64,000 nucleotides of DNA from Methanoculleus bourgensis MS2. GTDB lineage: Archaea; Halobacteriota; Methanomicrobia; Methanomicrobiales; Methanoculleaceae. The translations under genes and the position numbers were made by a program. The stretch's first letter is position 1, and each line of letters begins with the position of its first letter. Of this stretch, positions 51,060 through 58,867 are shown one piece after another. The notes beneath the pieces were generated by a model, which saw only the letters and a program-made list of their open reading frames with translations, did no database searches and was not told where the DNA came from. The DNA is taken from positions 186,001-250,000 of the forward strand of contig NC_018227.2 in NCBI RefSeq assembly GCF_000304355.2, in the 5' to 3' direction.

Positions 51060-52714
51060 GCGATCACCTCCCCGAGTCTCGCCTCCAGTTCGTCGACTGC
51101 AAACGGCCGCCCGTCGTACTTCAGGACAGGGCGGCCGGGGTCGAAGTTCTGCTGCCTGAGGAGGCGGGCGAGCTCTCCAGTGGCGTTGTTCTCGACGCAG
51201 ACGACTCTGCCTGCCCCGATCATCGCCTCCTTCCAGGCACGGACGGGGAAGGGTGCGAGGACGAGCGGCTGGACGACCTGCGCCTCGAACCGCTCGGCAG
51301 CCTCGATACACGCTCCCTTCTGCGATCCCCAGCATATGATCGTCGTCCCGGCGTCGTGAGGGCCGTAGGTCTTCACCGCCGGATAAGTCATGAGTTCCCG
51401 TCTCAGGCTCTCGCCTTTCGCAAGCATCTTCTCCTGCAGCCCCCTGACACCCTCTGCGGTCTCGGTGGTGAACCCGGTCTCGTCGTGGGCGTAACTGCTT
51501 GCCTTGACGACGGCGCCCTCCCTTCCCGGGAACGCGAGCGGCGATACGCCGCTCCCATTCCTGGCGTACCGCCGGTACTCCCCGCTCCCGTCCCAGAGAA
51601 CCGGTTCCCGATCCGGGGGCGCCGTGACGGCCCCGGCATCAAAGGAGAAGGCCCCCTCCGCGAGGGTCTTGTCGGTGAGGATGATCGAAGGCACCTGGTA
51701 CTTCCAGGAGAGCATCAGGGCGGCCGCCGACCAGGAGTAGGCCTCTTCGAGGTCGCCTGGGGCAACGACGAGCCGGGGGAACTCCCCCTGCCCCGCGTTC
51801 AGGACGAAGTGGAGGTCGCTCTGGGCGGTGTAGGTGGGGACGCCGGTGCTCGGGCCCGGCCGCTGCCCCATCACGATGGTCACGGGGATCTCAGACATCC
51901 CGGCGAGGGAGAGCCCTTCGGTCATCAGGCAGAACCCACCGCCCGATGTGCCGACCGCAGCCTTCTCGCCTGCGTAGGCGAGCCCGAGGGCCATGAGGAT
52001 GACGCTGATCTCGTTTTCGGGGTGAACGACCTTGATGGCGAGGTCTTCGGCGCGCCGGGCGAGGAAGTGAAGGAGGTTTGAGGCCGGGGTCATCGGGTAG
52101 GCGACGTAGGCCTCAAGCCCGCCGTACACGAGTCCGAGTCCTGTGGCCTCGTTCCCGGTCAGAACCGGGAGTGCCGGGTGTTCGAGGGGTTCGACCGTGA
52201 AGACATCCCCGGCGGCGTCGTAGCCCCGGCGGGCGACCCGGAGGTTTGCCTCCAGGTGCTTTGCAGGGACGGTTGCGCGGAGGACGTCCTCATAGACTGC
52301 CGGCTCAATGCCCGCCACCCGCGCAAGCGCCCCGAGCATCGCGGAGTTTTTGGTGATCGGGGGCGCCTTCTCCTCCTTGATGATCCGGTCAAGCGGGAGG
52401 CCGTAGCCATCCGCCTTCACCGCCCCTGAGGCGTCGTAGATGATGGTCGTGCCGTCGTGGACCCGCTCCCGGTGGTTATCGATGCTCTTCTGATCGAAGG
52501 CGAGGAGGATATCGACCGGGGTGCGGTGCGCCCTGACCGTCTTCTCCGAAGCCCTGATGATGGCGAAGTTGTGCCCGCCCCTGATGAGCGAGGGGTAGTC
52601 GAAGTACATGTACGTATAGTAGCCAAGACGGGAGAAGAGGCCGGCGATGGAAAGGCCTGCCGTATTGATGCCCTCCCCGGCCTTTCCTCCGATCAGTATG
52701 GAGTATTCGCTCAT
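51056..52714 (-). CDS. 2-oxoacid:ferredoxin oxidoreductase, fused gamma-alpha subunit
   Basis: About 552 residues from the ATG at 52714 (MSEYSILIGGKAGEGINTAG); the open frame reaches 53200 but crosses the promoter. Residues 1-185 are the gamma domain (GGKAGEGINTAGLSIAGLFS; SLIRGGHNFAIIRASE). Residues about 200-552 are the alpha, pyrimidine-binding, domain with VHPENEISVILMALGLAYAG, TSGGGFCLMTEGLSLAGMSE and VIVMGQRPGPSTGVPTYTAQ-type blocks. It pairs with the beta subunit encoded immediately downstream. Substrate specificity is not evident from sequence; in methanogens such enzymes make or use 2-oxoacids in reductive biosynthesis. A CTATATACC box lies 30-40 bases upstream on the minus strand (52744-52752), giving a near leaderless message. 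Confidence 0.92.
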   Translation of the reverse strand: MSEYSILIGGKAGEGINTAGLSIAGLFSRLGYYTYMYFDYPSLIRGGHNFAIIRASEKTVRAHRTPVDILLAFDQKSIDNHRERVHDGTTIIYDASGAVKADGYGLPLDRIIKEEKAPPITKNSAMLGALARVAGIEPAVYEDVLRATVPAKHLEANLRVARRGYDAAGDVFTVEPLEHPALPVLTGNEATGLGLVYGGLEAYVAYPMTPASNLLHFLARRAEDLAIKVVHPENEISVILMALGLAYAGEKAAVGTSGGGFCLMTEGLSLAGMSEIPVTIVMGQRPGPSTGVPTYTAQSDLHFVLNAGQGEFPRLVVAPGDLEEAYSWSAAALMLSWKYQVPSIILTDKTLAEGAFSFDAGAVTAPPDREPVLWDGSGEYRRYARNGSGVSPLAFPGREGAVVKASSYAHDETGFTTETAEGVRGLQEKMLAKGESLRRELMTYPAVKTYGPHDAGTTIICWGSQKGACIEAAERFEAQVVQPLVLAPFPVRAWKEAMIGAGRVVCVENNATGELARLLRQQNFDPGRPVLKYDGRPFAVDELEARLGEVIA

Positions 52715-52743
52715 AGCAATCGGGGTGCCGTAGCCCGCATGCG

Positions 52744-52752
52744 GGTATATAG
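52744..52752 (-). promoter_or_regulatory. TATA box for the 2-oxoacid oxidoreductase operon
   Basis: TATATAGG-type sequence (read on the plus strand as GGTATATAGG) about 30 bases ahead of the alpha-subunit start at 52714. Confidence 0.5.
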
Positions 52753-52859
52753 GTTGCGCCCACAGGGGAGGGCGATGTCGGCGGTAGCGGATGCGGGCCT
52801 CGGGGTTTCGAACCGCAGCACCCCTGCAGGCAGGACAGGCAAAGTCACTCCCCGCCCCC

Positions 52860-53605
52860 TCACCGCACAACCGGCGATGCCGTCTCGTCGAAGGGGTTAC
52901 TCCGCATCGCAAGCGAGAAGAGGTAGGGGTAGTTCTGCTTGAGGTACTCCATGTAGGAGAGCCACTCCCTGATGAGCCGGCCGTATACCCGTTCGATATC
53001 CCCGGCGAGGTGCTCGATATCGCTCTCCGGGAGCCCGGCGAACCCCTCCCGCCGTTCGAGTTCCTCGGTGAGGTGGAAGACCGCCCTGAGGAGGTCGGTG
53101 AAGGATTCGTGCTCGAGGAGGACCGGGTTCTCAAGCAGCCGGAGGAGGAAGCCCCGCCGCTCTTTGAGGAACCGGCAGAGCTCCGGCATATCCACGTCAT
53201 CGACGACGACGTTGTAGCGATAGTTCTGGAGGCGGTCGTGCACTCCGGAGAACGTCCCGGGCGTCCAGGCGTCCGTCACGATGAGATCCTGTCTGATCTC
53301 CGGGAGGTCCGGGTCATGGTTCGAGAGGTAGGTGAGGAGGCCGGTGCCGACCTCGGAGAAGAAGGTTCCGATGACCATGTTCAGCTTCTCCAGCCTCTCG
53401 CGCTTTGCCCGGACGCTCAGGAGCTCGTTTATGATCAGGGTGACCAGGAGGACGCTGATCGGCAGGAACCCGAGCGCGTTGAAGATGTACTGGTAGGTGT
53501 TCAGGGGTCGCCGAGCAGGAGGTACTTCACGACATAGACGGCGAACGAGAGGGCGAGCAGGGTGATCCCGAGCCGCACCTCCCAGGTCCGGAGGTTTGGA
53601 GGCAT
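52860..53605 (-). pseudogene. Membrane protein of unknown function, interrupted by a one-base frameshift
   Basis: Two frames together encode one coherent protein of about 248 residues. The first part, from the ATG at 53605, is MPPNLRTWEVRLGITLLALS...KYLLLGDP then TGA. The second part continues in the next frame from NTYQYIFNALGFLPISVLLV through KRERLEKLNMVIGTFFSEVG and NHDPDLPEIRQDLIVTDAWT to ...SNPFDETASPVVR. The join is at a run of four C (plus strand GGGG, 53504-53507); one more C would give GDPLNTYQY in a single frame. The second part has no usable start codon of its own before residue M at 53378, which would remove a predicted membrane span. I recall proteins of this form in other Methanomicrobia. 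It could be a sequencing error, a recent mutation or a recoding site. Function is unknown. Confidence 0.7.
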
Positions 53606-53660
53606 AGCGCGGGCATGGTTACCGCGCATACGAAAATAAAGGTTGGGCTCTGTGCAGCCT

Positions 53661-54794
53661 TCAGACAGGGAGGCGTGAGGGTTTTGGTATCTCAAGCGGT
53701 GCCGGGACCTTCCGCCGCTCCGCGATCTCAGCCTTGACCCCGGCGACCAGTTCGAGCAGGCCGGCCTCGAGGGGGACCTCCGGCTCGTAGCCGAGGACCT
53801 CCCGGGCGCGACTGATCTCCGCGATGCAGTGGCGGATATCCCCGACCCGGCCGGTCCCCGTGACCACGGGGGGGAGGTCCTGCCGCCCGGTTATCGTCAC
53901 GAGATGGTCGGCGATGGTCCGGAACGTGTAGGGGCGGCCGCTCCCGATGTTGAACGTCCCGCCGGCCGCCGGGGGCGTCTCGAGGGCCAGGCGGAAGGCA
54001 CGTGCCGCGTCGTAGACGCTCACGAAGTCACGCTGCAGGTAGCCGTCCTCGAAGAGGCGCACCGGGAGCCCCTGGAGCAGGCGGAACGCATACTCGGTCA
54101 ACATGCCTGAGTAGGGGTTGGCATACCCCTGGTGTGGGCCGTAGACGTTGAAGGGCCGGAGAATGACCGTCGGGATGCCGTATGCCTCCCCGATCATCCG
54201 GCACATCTCCTCCTGGTCGTGCTTGGAGATTGCGTAGATCGAGAGCGGCGAGGCCTCCTTCGTCTCCGGCGTGGGAAGGGGGTAGATCACCTCCCCGTCC
54301 GGGCTCCGGGGCTCCCAGTCCCCCTTCGCCATCTGCGCGGGAGAACGCCGGACCTTCGGGTAGATGGTGCCGTTGTACGAGCAGTAGAGGCCTTCCCCGT
54401 AGACGGCACTGCTTGAGGCGACGACGAGCCGCCTGATGGGGTGGTCGAGTAAGGCCTCAAGGAGGACGGCAGTCCCGGTGGTGTTGACGCTCATGTACTT
54501 CTCGATCCGGTACATGCTCTGCCGCTCCCCGACGACCGCAGCAAGGTGTATGACGGAATCAACCCCTTCGAGAGCTTCCTGCACGTGGTGCGGGTCCCTG
54601 ATATCCCCGACGAAGACCTCTGCCCGCCGGTCGAGATGGCCGGGCCGTTGCCGCTCCGGGCCGTGCACCCGTGGCGTCAGGTTATCGAGGATGCGGACTC
54701 CGTAGCCGTGCTGCAATAGCTCCGTTGCGAGGTGCGACCCGATGAATCCTGCTCCACCGGTGATGAGGACGGTTGGACTGGTATCCGTATGCAT
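53661..54794 (-). CDS. NAD-dependent nucleotide-sugar epimerase/dehydratase
   Basis: A 377-residue extended short-chain dehydrogenase. The NAD fold is VLITGGAGFIGSHLATELLQ near 9-28 (GxxGxxG). The catalytic set is Ser/Thr in VVASSSAVYGE near 125 and YxxxK in SIYAISKHDQEE near 186. Substrate-binding blocks include RPFNVYGPHQGYANPYSGML near 225 and the C-terminal GDIRHCIAEISRAREVLGYE. It is most like UDP-glucose 4-epimerases and related nucleotide-sugar epimerases, which feed surface glycans or glycoproteins. The exact sugar is not determined. No glycosyltransferase adjoins it. Confidence 0.9.
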   Translation of the reverse strand: MHTDTSPTVLITGGAGFIGSHLATELLQHGYGVRILDNLTPRVHGPERQRPGHLDRRAEVFVGDIRDPHHVQEALEGVDSVIHLAAVVGERQSMYRIEKYMSVNTTGTAVLLEALLDHPIRRLVVASSSAVYGEGLYCSYNGTIYPKVRRSPAQMAKGDWEPRSPDGEVIYPLPTPETKEASPLSIYAISKHDQEEMCRMIGEAYGIPTVILRPFNVYGPHQGYANPYSGMLTEYAFRLLQGLPVRLFEDGYLQRDFVSVYDAARAFRLALETPPAAGGTFNIGSGRPYTFRTIADHLVTITGRQDLPPVVTGTGRVGDIRHCIAEISRAREVLGYEPEVPLEAGLLELVAGVKAEIAERRKVPAPLEIPKPSRLPV

Positions 54795-54932
54795 GGTGTA
54801 TCAGGCAGACCAGATGCACTCTTCGCATTAAATATTATCGCGGCTATCTGATAAAGTCAGAAAGACCTAATTTTAAACATCTGGTACTTTAGTGCTCGTT
54901 GCCATCTAAAACCCAAATGTCCGATGTCACCT

Positions 54933-55130
54933 TCGCGGCTTCGCGACTTCGCGTGAGACGTTGCTACTCTCTATGACCGCACTGCCTCACGCGAAGACGC
55001 GAAGGGCGCGAAGTTCGGTATAATCCCCTGCAGCGCCCCTTCGCGTCCTCCCGCGTGAGGCCATAGTGCCAGTGCCCATTTCAGCATGCGACAAAAGTTT
55101 CCAAAATGAAGTGACACGATACAATCGGTG
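54933..55130. repeat. Composite CTTCGCG-family element, second copy
   Basis: Contains CTTCGCGGCTTCGCGACTTC at the start, GAGACGTTGCTACTCTCTAT, the hairpin arms CCTCACGCGAAGACGCGAAG (54985) and CTCCCGCGTGAGG (ending 55060), and the tail GCGACAAAAGTTTCCAAAAT with GACACGATAC. Part for part it parallels 9079-9265. It fills most of the 389-base gap 54795-55183; no gene is seen there. Confidence 0.75.
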
Positions 55131-55183
55131 GATGGCCGGGGAGGAGGGAACTGAGGTCTCTCCCCGCCCGCACCGCTCCCGGT

Positions 55184-56773
55184 TCACGAGTCGAGGATTG
55201 CCTCGGCAGCGTCCCGGTAGGCCCGCATGACGTAGGGGATGCCTGAGACTGCCTCGGCCTCTTCGGTTAGCGCCATCAGGTCGCTCCTGGCGATTGTTCC
55301 GAGGCTGAAGTTCCGGGTCCCGGCCATGATCTGCTGAAGCCCGGTCCTGAACTTCTGGACGTAGGTGTAGATCCCGACCGCCCCGAGCGGGATCTCATCG
55401 ATCCGGTCGGGGTACTTCTCCCGAAGTTCCTCGTAGCAGACAAAGATCTCCTCCCTGGTGCGGCCGTACTTCGAGACGGTCTTCGGGAGTTCGCCGTTCC
55501 GAAGCCACGTTGCGATGTTCTTCCCGACCATGCCCGGGATCATGAGACCGCGGCCCATGCAGACTGCCCTGACGTAGGGGCTCCCCATCGCGAGCGCCTT
55601 GAAGACGTTCGCCTCGTCTGCAAACCCGCCGGCGATGGCGATATCAGGGACCCGGATCCCCCGCTTGCGGAGCCGCTCAGAGAACTGGTAGGCGAGCGAC
55701 TCGATGTAGAAGGTCGGGATCCCCCACTCGTTCATCATCGGCCAGGGGCTCATCCCGGTGCCGCCGGGCGCACCGTCGATGGTGAGGAGGTCGATCTTCG
55801 CTTCGGCTCCGTAGCGGATCGCCATCGCGAGTTCGACGGCCGAGTAGGCCCCTGTCTTGAGGGTGACCCGCTTGAATCCTATGTCGCGGAGCCGGTCGAC
55901 CTCCTCAAGGAACCCCTCCCTGGTGACGAAACCCAGCCGCGAATGACGCTCAAATTCCTTCACGGCCCCGTCCGCAAAGGCCTTCTGCACCTCCCGCGCC
56001 CCCGGATCCGGGAGGACGATGTAGCCGCGGTCCTTGAGCTGGTTCGCCCGGGCAAGACTGTCGACCTTGATCTCGCCGCCGATGCACTTTGCGCCCTGGC
56101 CCCACTTCAGCTCGATCGTCTCGAGGTTGTGCTTTGCGGAGACGTATTCGGCAGTCCCAAGCCTTGTATCCTCCACGTTCAGCTGCACCAGGAGTTCCCC
56201 GTAGCGGTCGTGGAACTTCCGGTAGGTCTCGATGCGGCGGTCCATCTCGGGCGACCTCGCGACCCTGCCGTTGTGGTCGAGGACCAGGTCAGGGTCGACG
56301 CCGCAGACGTTCTCCCCGCAGACGAGCGTTATGCCCGATATGGCGGCCCCGACGGCGAAGTGCTCCCAGTTCACCCGGGCACTCTCGGTCGATCCGAGTG
56401 CCCCGGTGAAGATGGGGGCCCGCATCGGGACTTTCGCGTTCCGCCCGTATTCGGTCCTGGTATCGACGGCGTGGAATACGGCAGTATCGGGGCCGGCCTC
56501 GATGCCTTCCGGAAGCCCTTTTGCGCCGGTCGCGTAGCCCTGGATGTTCAGGTGCGAGTAGTCGATCGGGTAGTTCTTCTCGGCGCCGGCCGTGACCTCG
56601 CCGAACGGGCCCGGGTAGAGGACCTCCCTGCCCCGGAAGGAGGAGAGCCAGATCTCGCAGGCTCCCTTGCACCCGTCGACGCACCGGGTGCAGATCCCGG
56701 ACATCGGTACGACATCCCGGGACCGGTTGCTCGTTCCCGTTGCCTCATTGGCGTTTGGTCTTCGCAGGTTCAT
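55184..56773 (-). CDS. Archaeal FMN-binding glutamate-synthase-like protein with N-terminal Cys cluster
   Basis: A 529-residue protein. The main part (about 90-490) is the FMN/3Fe-4S synthase barrel of glutamate synthase (Glu_synthase): SAKHNLETIELKWGQGAKCI, GGEIKVDSLARAN, LLTIDGAPGGTGMSPWPMMN near 330-350 and IAIAGGFADEANVFKALAMG near 385-405. No glutamine amidotransferase domain is present. The N-terminal stretch has Cys at 28, 31, 35 and 39 (GICTRCVDGCKGACE, CX2CX3CX3C), likely an Fe-S site. Such stand-alone barrels are common in archaea, working with separate GltB-type partners or on other substrates; glutamate synthesis is probable, not proven. It is monocistronic with the hairpin repeat downstream. 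Confidence 0.88.
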   Translation of the reverse strand: MNLRRPNANEATGTSNRSRDVVPMSGICTRCVDGCKGACEIWLSSFRGREVLYPGPFGEVTAGAEKNYPIDYSHLNIQGYATGAKGLPEGIEAGPDTAVFHAVDTRTEYGRNAKVPMRAPIFTGALGSTESARVNWEHFAVGAAISGITLVCGENVCGVDPDLVLDHNGRVARSPEMDRRIETYRKFHDRYGELLVQLNVEDTRLGTAEYVSAKHNLETIELKWGQGAKCIGGEIKVDSLARANQLKDRGYIVLPDPGAREVQKAFADGAVKEFERHSRLGFVTREGFLEEVDRLRDIGFKRVTLKTGAYSAVELAMAIRYGAEAKIDLLTIDGAPGGTGMSPWPMMNEWGIPTFYIESLAYQFSERLRKRGIRVPDIAIAGGFADEANVFKALAMGSPYVRAVCMGRGLMIPGMVGKNIATWLRNGELPKTVSKYGRTREEIFVCYEELREKYPDRIDEIPLGAVGIYTYVQKFRTGLQQIMAGTRNFSLGTIARSDLMALTEEAEAVSGIPYVMRAYRDAAEAILDS

Positions 56774-56947
56774 CGTTGCACCTTCTTTCGGATAGAAGGT
56801 TCCTTCCTACGATAATAAACATTTCCATGTTCTGGGGTACCCCGGCCTGGGTCCTGAGCCGTGCTGCGGGATATTTATACCGTAGCATTCCGGAGGCCTC
56901 GCGAGTGTGACGAAAGGATGAAATACCCCGGAGTGCATGGATGGTCT

Positions 56948-57392
56948 ATGAAGATCAGGTTGCTGTCTGCTCTGATTGTGCTCCTGCACCGGTTCCGAAA
57001 ACGGCGGCGGGCCATCCGCGACCGAGACCCCGACGGCCACGGCAACGCCCGTGGTCACGACGACCCCGGTCTCGCTCACGCCCGGCCCGACGCAGACGCT
57101 GCCCCCGGGTAAGGAGGTTGAGTTCCAGATTATGGCCGGATACCCCTCCCGGTTCACGCATGACCTTACCATCACCTTCAGCGGTGGCAAAGGCCAGGAT
57201 CTCCTGAAGAAGAACATCGATGTTCGCGTGACCAAGTCGACCGGCGAGGTCATCACCGAGACCCTGGAGCCAGTCATCGGCGATGAGATCACCATCAAGG
57301 AAGCAAAGGGTGAGAACAGGGTTGAGATAACTGTCTCCCTCGTCACGGGAGGAACCTACAAGATAATAGACAAGATCGTAGAGGTTCCATAA
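56948..57392 (+). pseudogene. Small lipoprotein-like gene with a frameshift in the signal peptide
   Basis: One frame begins MKIRLLSALIVLL at 56948, a good signal-peptide start. A second frame, open from the TTG at 56976, continues CSCTGSENGGGPSATETPTA, a Thr/Pro-rich spacer, then a beta-rich domain (KEVEFQIMAGYPSRFTHDLT to GGTYKIIDKIVEVP). A cysteine just where a lipobox should end suggests the two were one reading frame and that a one-base shift lies near 56976-56985. If translation begins at TTG 56976 instead, a 138-residue protein without a signal peptide results. No family is recognised. The downstream gap (57393-57969) has no gene. Confidence 0.55.
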
Positions 57393-57723
57393 CCAAAAAA
57401 TTACTTTTTTGTAAGCTGCTGACCGGCCTTGGGGGGGCGCTATAACGGGCGCCTGACGGGTTCGCTGATGGTGCTTCAGGAGAGAACCGAGACCGGGAAG
57501 ACTTCCTCCGCGAGGCTCTGCTCCTGGGACCTCTCCCTCCGGGCCGGATTTCCACATTCCACGGGACCCCCGATTGCGACATCCGCCACAGTCCACTGCA
57601 CCGGGCTTTGCCAGGGAACATGGCCGTCCGGGTATGCAGGCACTCCATGGACTTCCTCGGGTTGGTACCGTCGATTTCCATCTGGTATGCCTAAGTTCTC
57701 TCCTGGGACCTATCAACCGATTT

Positions 57724-57802
57724 CCACTGGGTATCGCCTCGCACTGCCCCCGCCCACTAGGGGCGGGGGAGGAGCGCGGAGCGCGGGCGGGGTGGGGGCT
57801 AC
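57724..57802. repeat. GC-rich dispersed repeat, copy B
   Basis: CCACTGGGTATCGCCTCGCA, CTGCCCCCGCCCACTAGGGG and GGTGGGGGCTAC follow one another as in 45719-45795. A GGTCCACTGCACC word follows at 57806 and a related CAGTCCACTGCACC lies at 57586. These words and this repeat make up most of the recognisable content of the 577-base gap 57393-57969. Confidence 0.65.
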
Positions 57803-57969
57803 AAGGGTCCACTGCACCAAGCGATCCCCGGGAAAAACCAGGTGCAGGGAGAGCCTGCACCCCACCTGTTGCAGCCATGAGCTACGCCTCAGGGTTGGTT
57901 CACAGGTTCAGCCTGAATCTCCAAAATAGAGGGAAGGGCATATTCCAGGGCCCTGCTGAGTTCCTGCTC

Positions 57970-58650
57970 TCACCCCTTCTCCACGCCCCACCGTATGAGC
58001 AGGCCACCATCGAGCCGTTCGGTCCCGATGATGCGTAACCGTGTAAAATCTTCCTCCCTGAGAAAACCTGTGCCGTCTGCCGGCGTGGGGGCGTCCTTTC
58101 CGCCGATGACCATGTTGCCGATGAACGTCTGGAGTTCGTCGACGAGCCCCTGCTCAAAGAGCGTCCAGATCAGGGTCCCCCCACCCTCGACCATCAGCCG
58201 CCGGACGCCCTGCCGGTAGAGTTCCGCAAGCAGTGCCGCAAGATCGACAGTCTCATCACCTGCGACGATGACGTCGGCATGCTCCGCGAGGGCCTCCACC
58301 CTCTCCCGGGGTGCTGCACGCGATACTGCGACGATACGCTTCCCGGTCCCCTTGTGGAGTATGTCTGCATCCGTGGGTGTCCGCCCTGCGCTGTCCACCA
58401 CGATGCGGATGGGATGCTCGTCCTTTCCGGCCGCTACGCGCCCGGCCCGGAGTTCCGGGGACTTGACGGTGAGTGAGGGGTCATCGGCAAGAACGGTGCC
58501 GATGCCGACCATAATGGCATCGCTCTCCGCCTTGATCCGGTCGACCCGCGAGAAGTCTTCAGTCCCCGAGATCCGAACCTGCCGCCGCTCCCTCGTCGAG
58601 ATCTTCCCGTCAGCGCTCATGGCAATGTTGATAAAGACGAACGGGCGCAT
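57970..58650 (-). CDS. 2,5-diamino-6-(ribosylamino)pyrimidinone 5'-phosphate reductase
   Basis: A 226-residue reductase of the RibD C-terminal/dihydrofolate-reductase fold, archaeal type. The N-terminus MRPFVFINIAMSADGKISTR, the DFSRVDRIKAESDAIMVGIG block near 33-52, DDPSLTVKSPELR near 57-70, and LMVEGGGTLIWTLFEQGLVD near 150-170 are diagnostic. The enzyme reduces the ribosyl group to ribityl in riboflavin synthesis, using NAD(P)H; the product pathway also supplies the diaminouracil that CofH uses to make FO for F420. The start ATG at 58650 lies behind an AT-rich stretch. It is monocistronic and converges with nothing close. Confidence 0.92.
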   Translation of the reverse strand: MRPFVFINIAMSADGKISTRERRQVRISGTEDFSRVDRIKAESDAIMVGIGTVLADDPSLTVKSPELRAGRVAAGKDEHPIRIVVDSAGRTPTDADILHKGTGKRIVAVSRAAPRERVEALAEHADVIVAGDETVDLAALLAELYRQGVRRLMVEGGGTLIWTLFEQGLVDELQTFIGNMVIGGKDAPTPADGTGFLREEDFTRLRIIGTERLDGGLLIRWGVEKG

Positions 58651-58828
58651 ATGCTACATTTGCATGATGATCTTCATATATCTGTCCTCCTATGGCGTGG
58701 GGCGATCCGCGGCCTTCTCCAGCCCGGTCCGGTGAAGAGGAAATATCCAACACAGATCCCTACAAAAGCAGACAAAACTATTTATCTTCGCGAATTATTA
58801 TTTATCTGATGTCTGAAGATTTCGAACA

Positions 58829-58840
58829 TTATATATAAGG
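58829..58840 (+). promoter_or_regulatory. TATA box for the histidine kinase operon
   Basis: TTATATATAAGG lies 28-39 bases before the ATG at 58868, at the end of a 100-base AT-rich island that stands out from the GC-rich surroundings. Confidence 0.6.
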
Positions 58841-58867
58841 CTTATTGGATATCTCTCATCATCTTCC

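Noticed and set aside
53501-53510. Selenocysteine or stop read-through at the TGA after GDP
   Set aside because: Reading straight through TGA gives a Thr/Ser-rich string unlike the protein; only a frame change restores the membrane segment.
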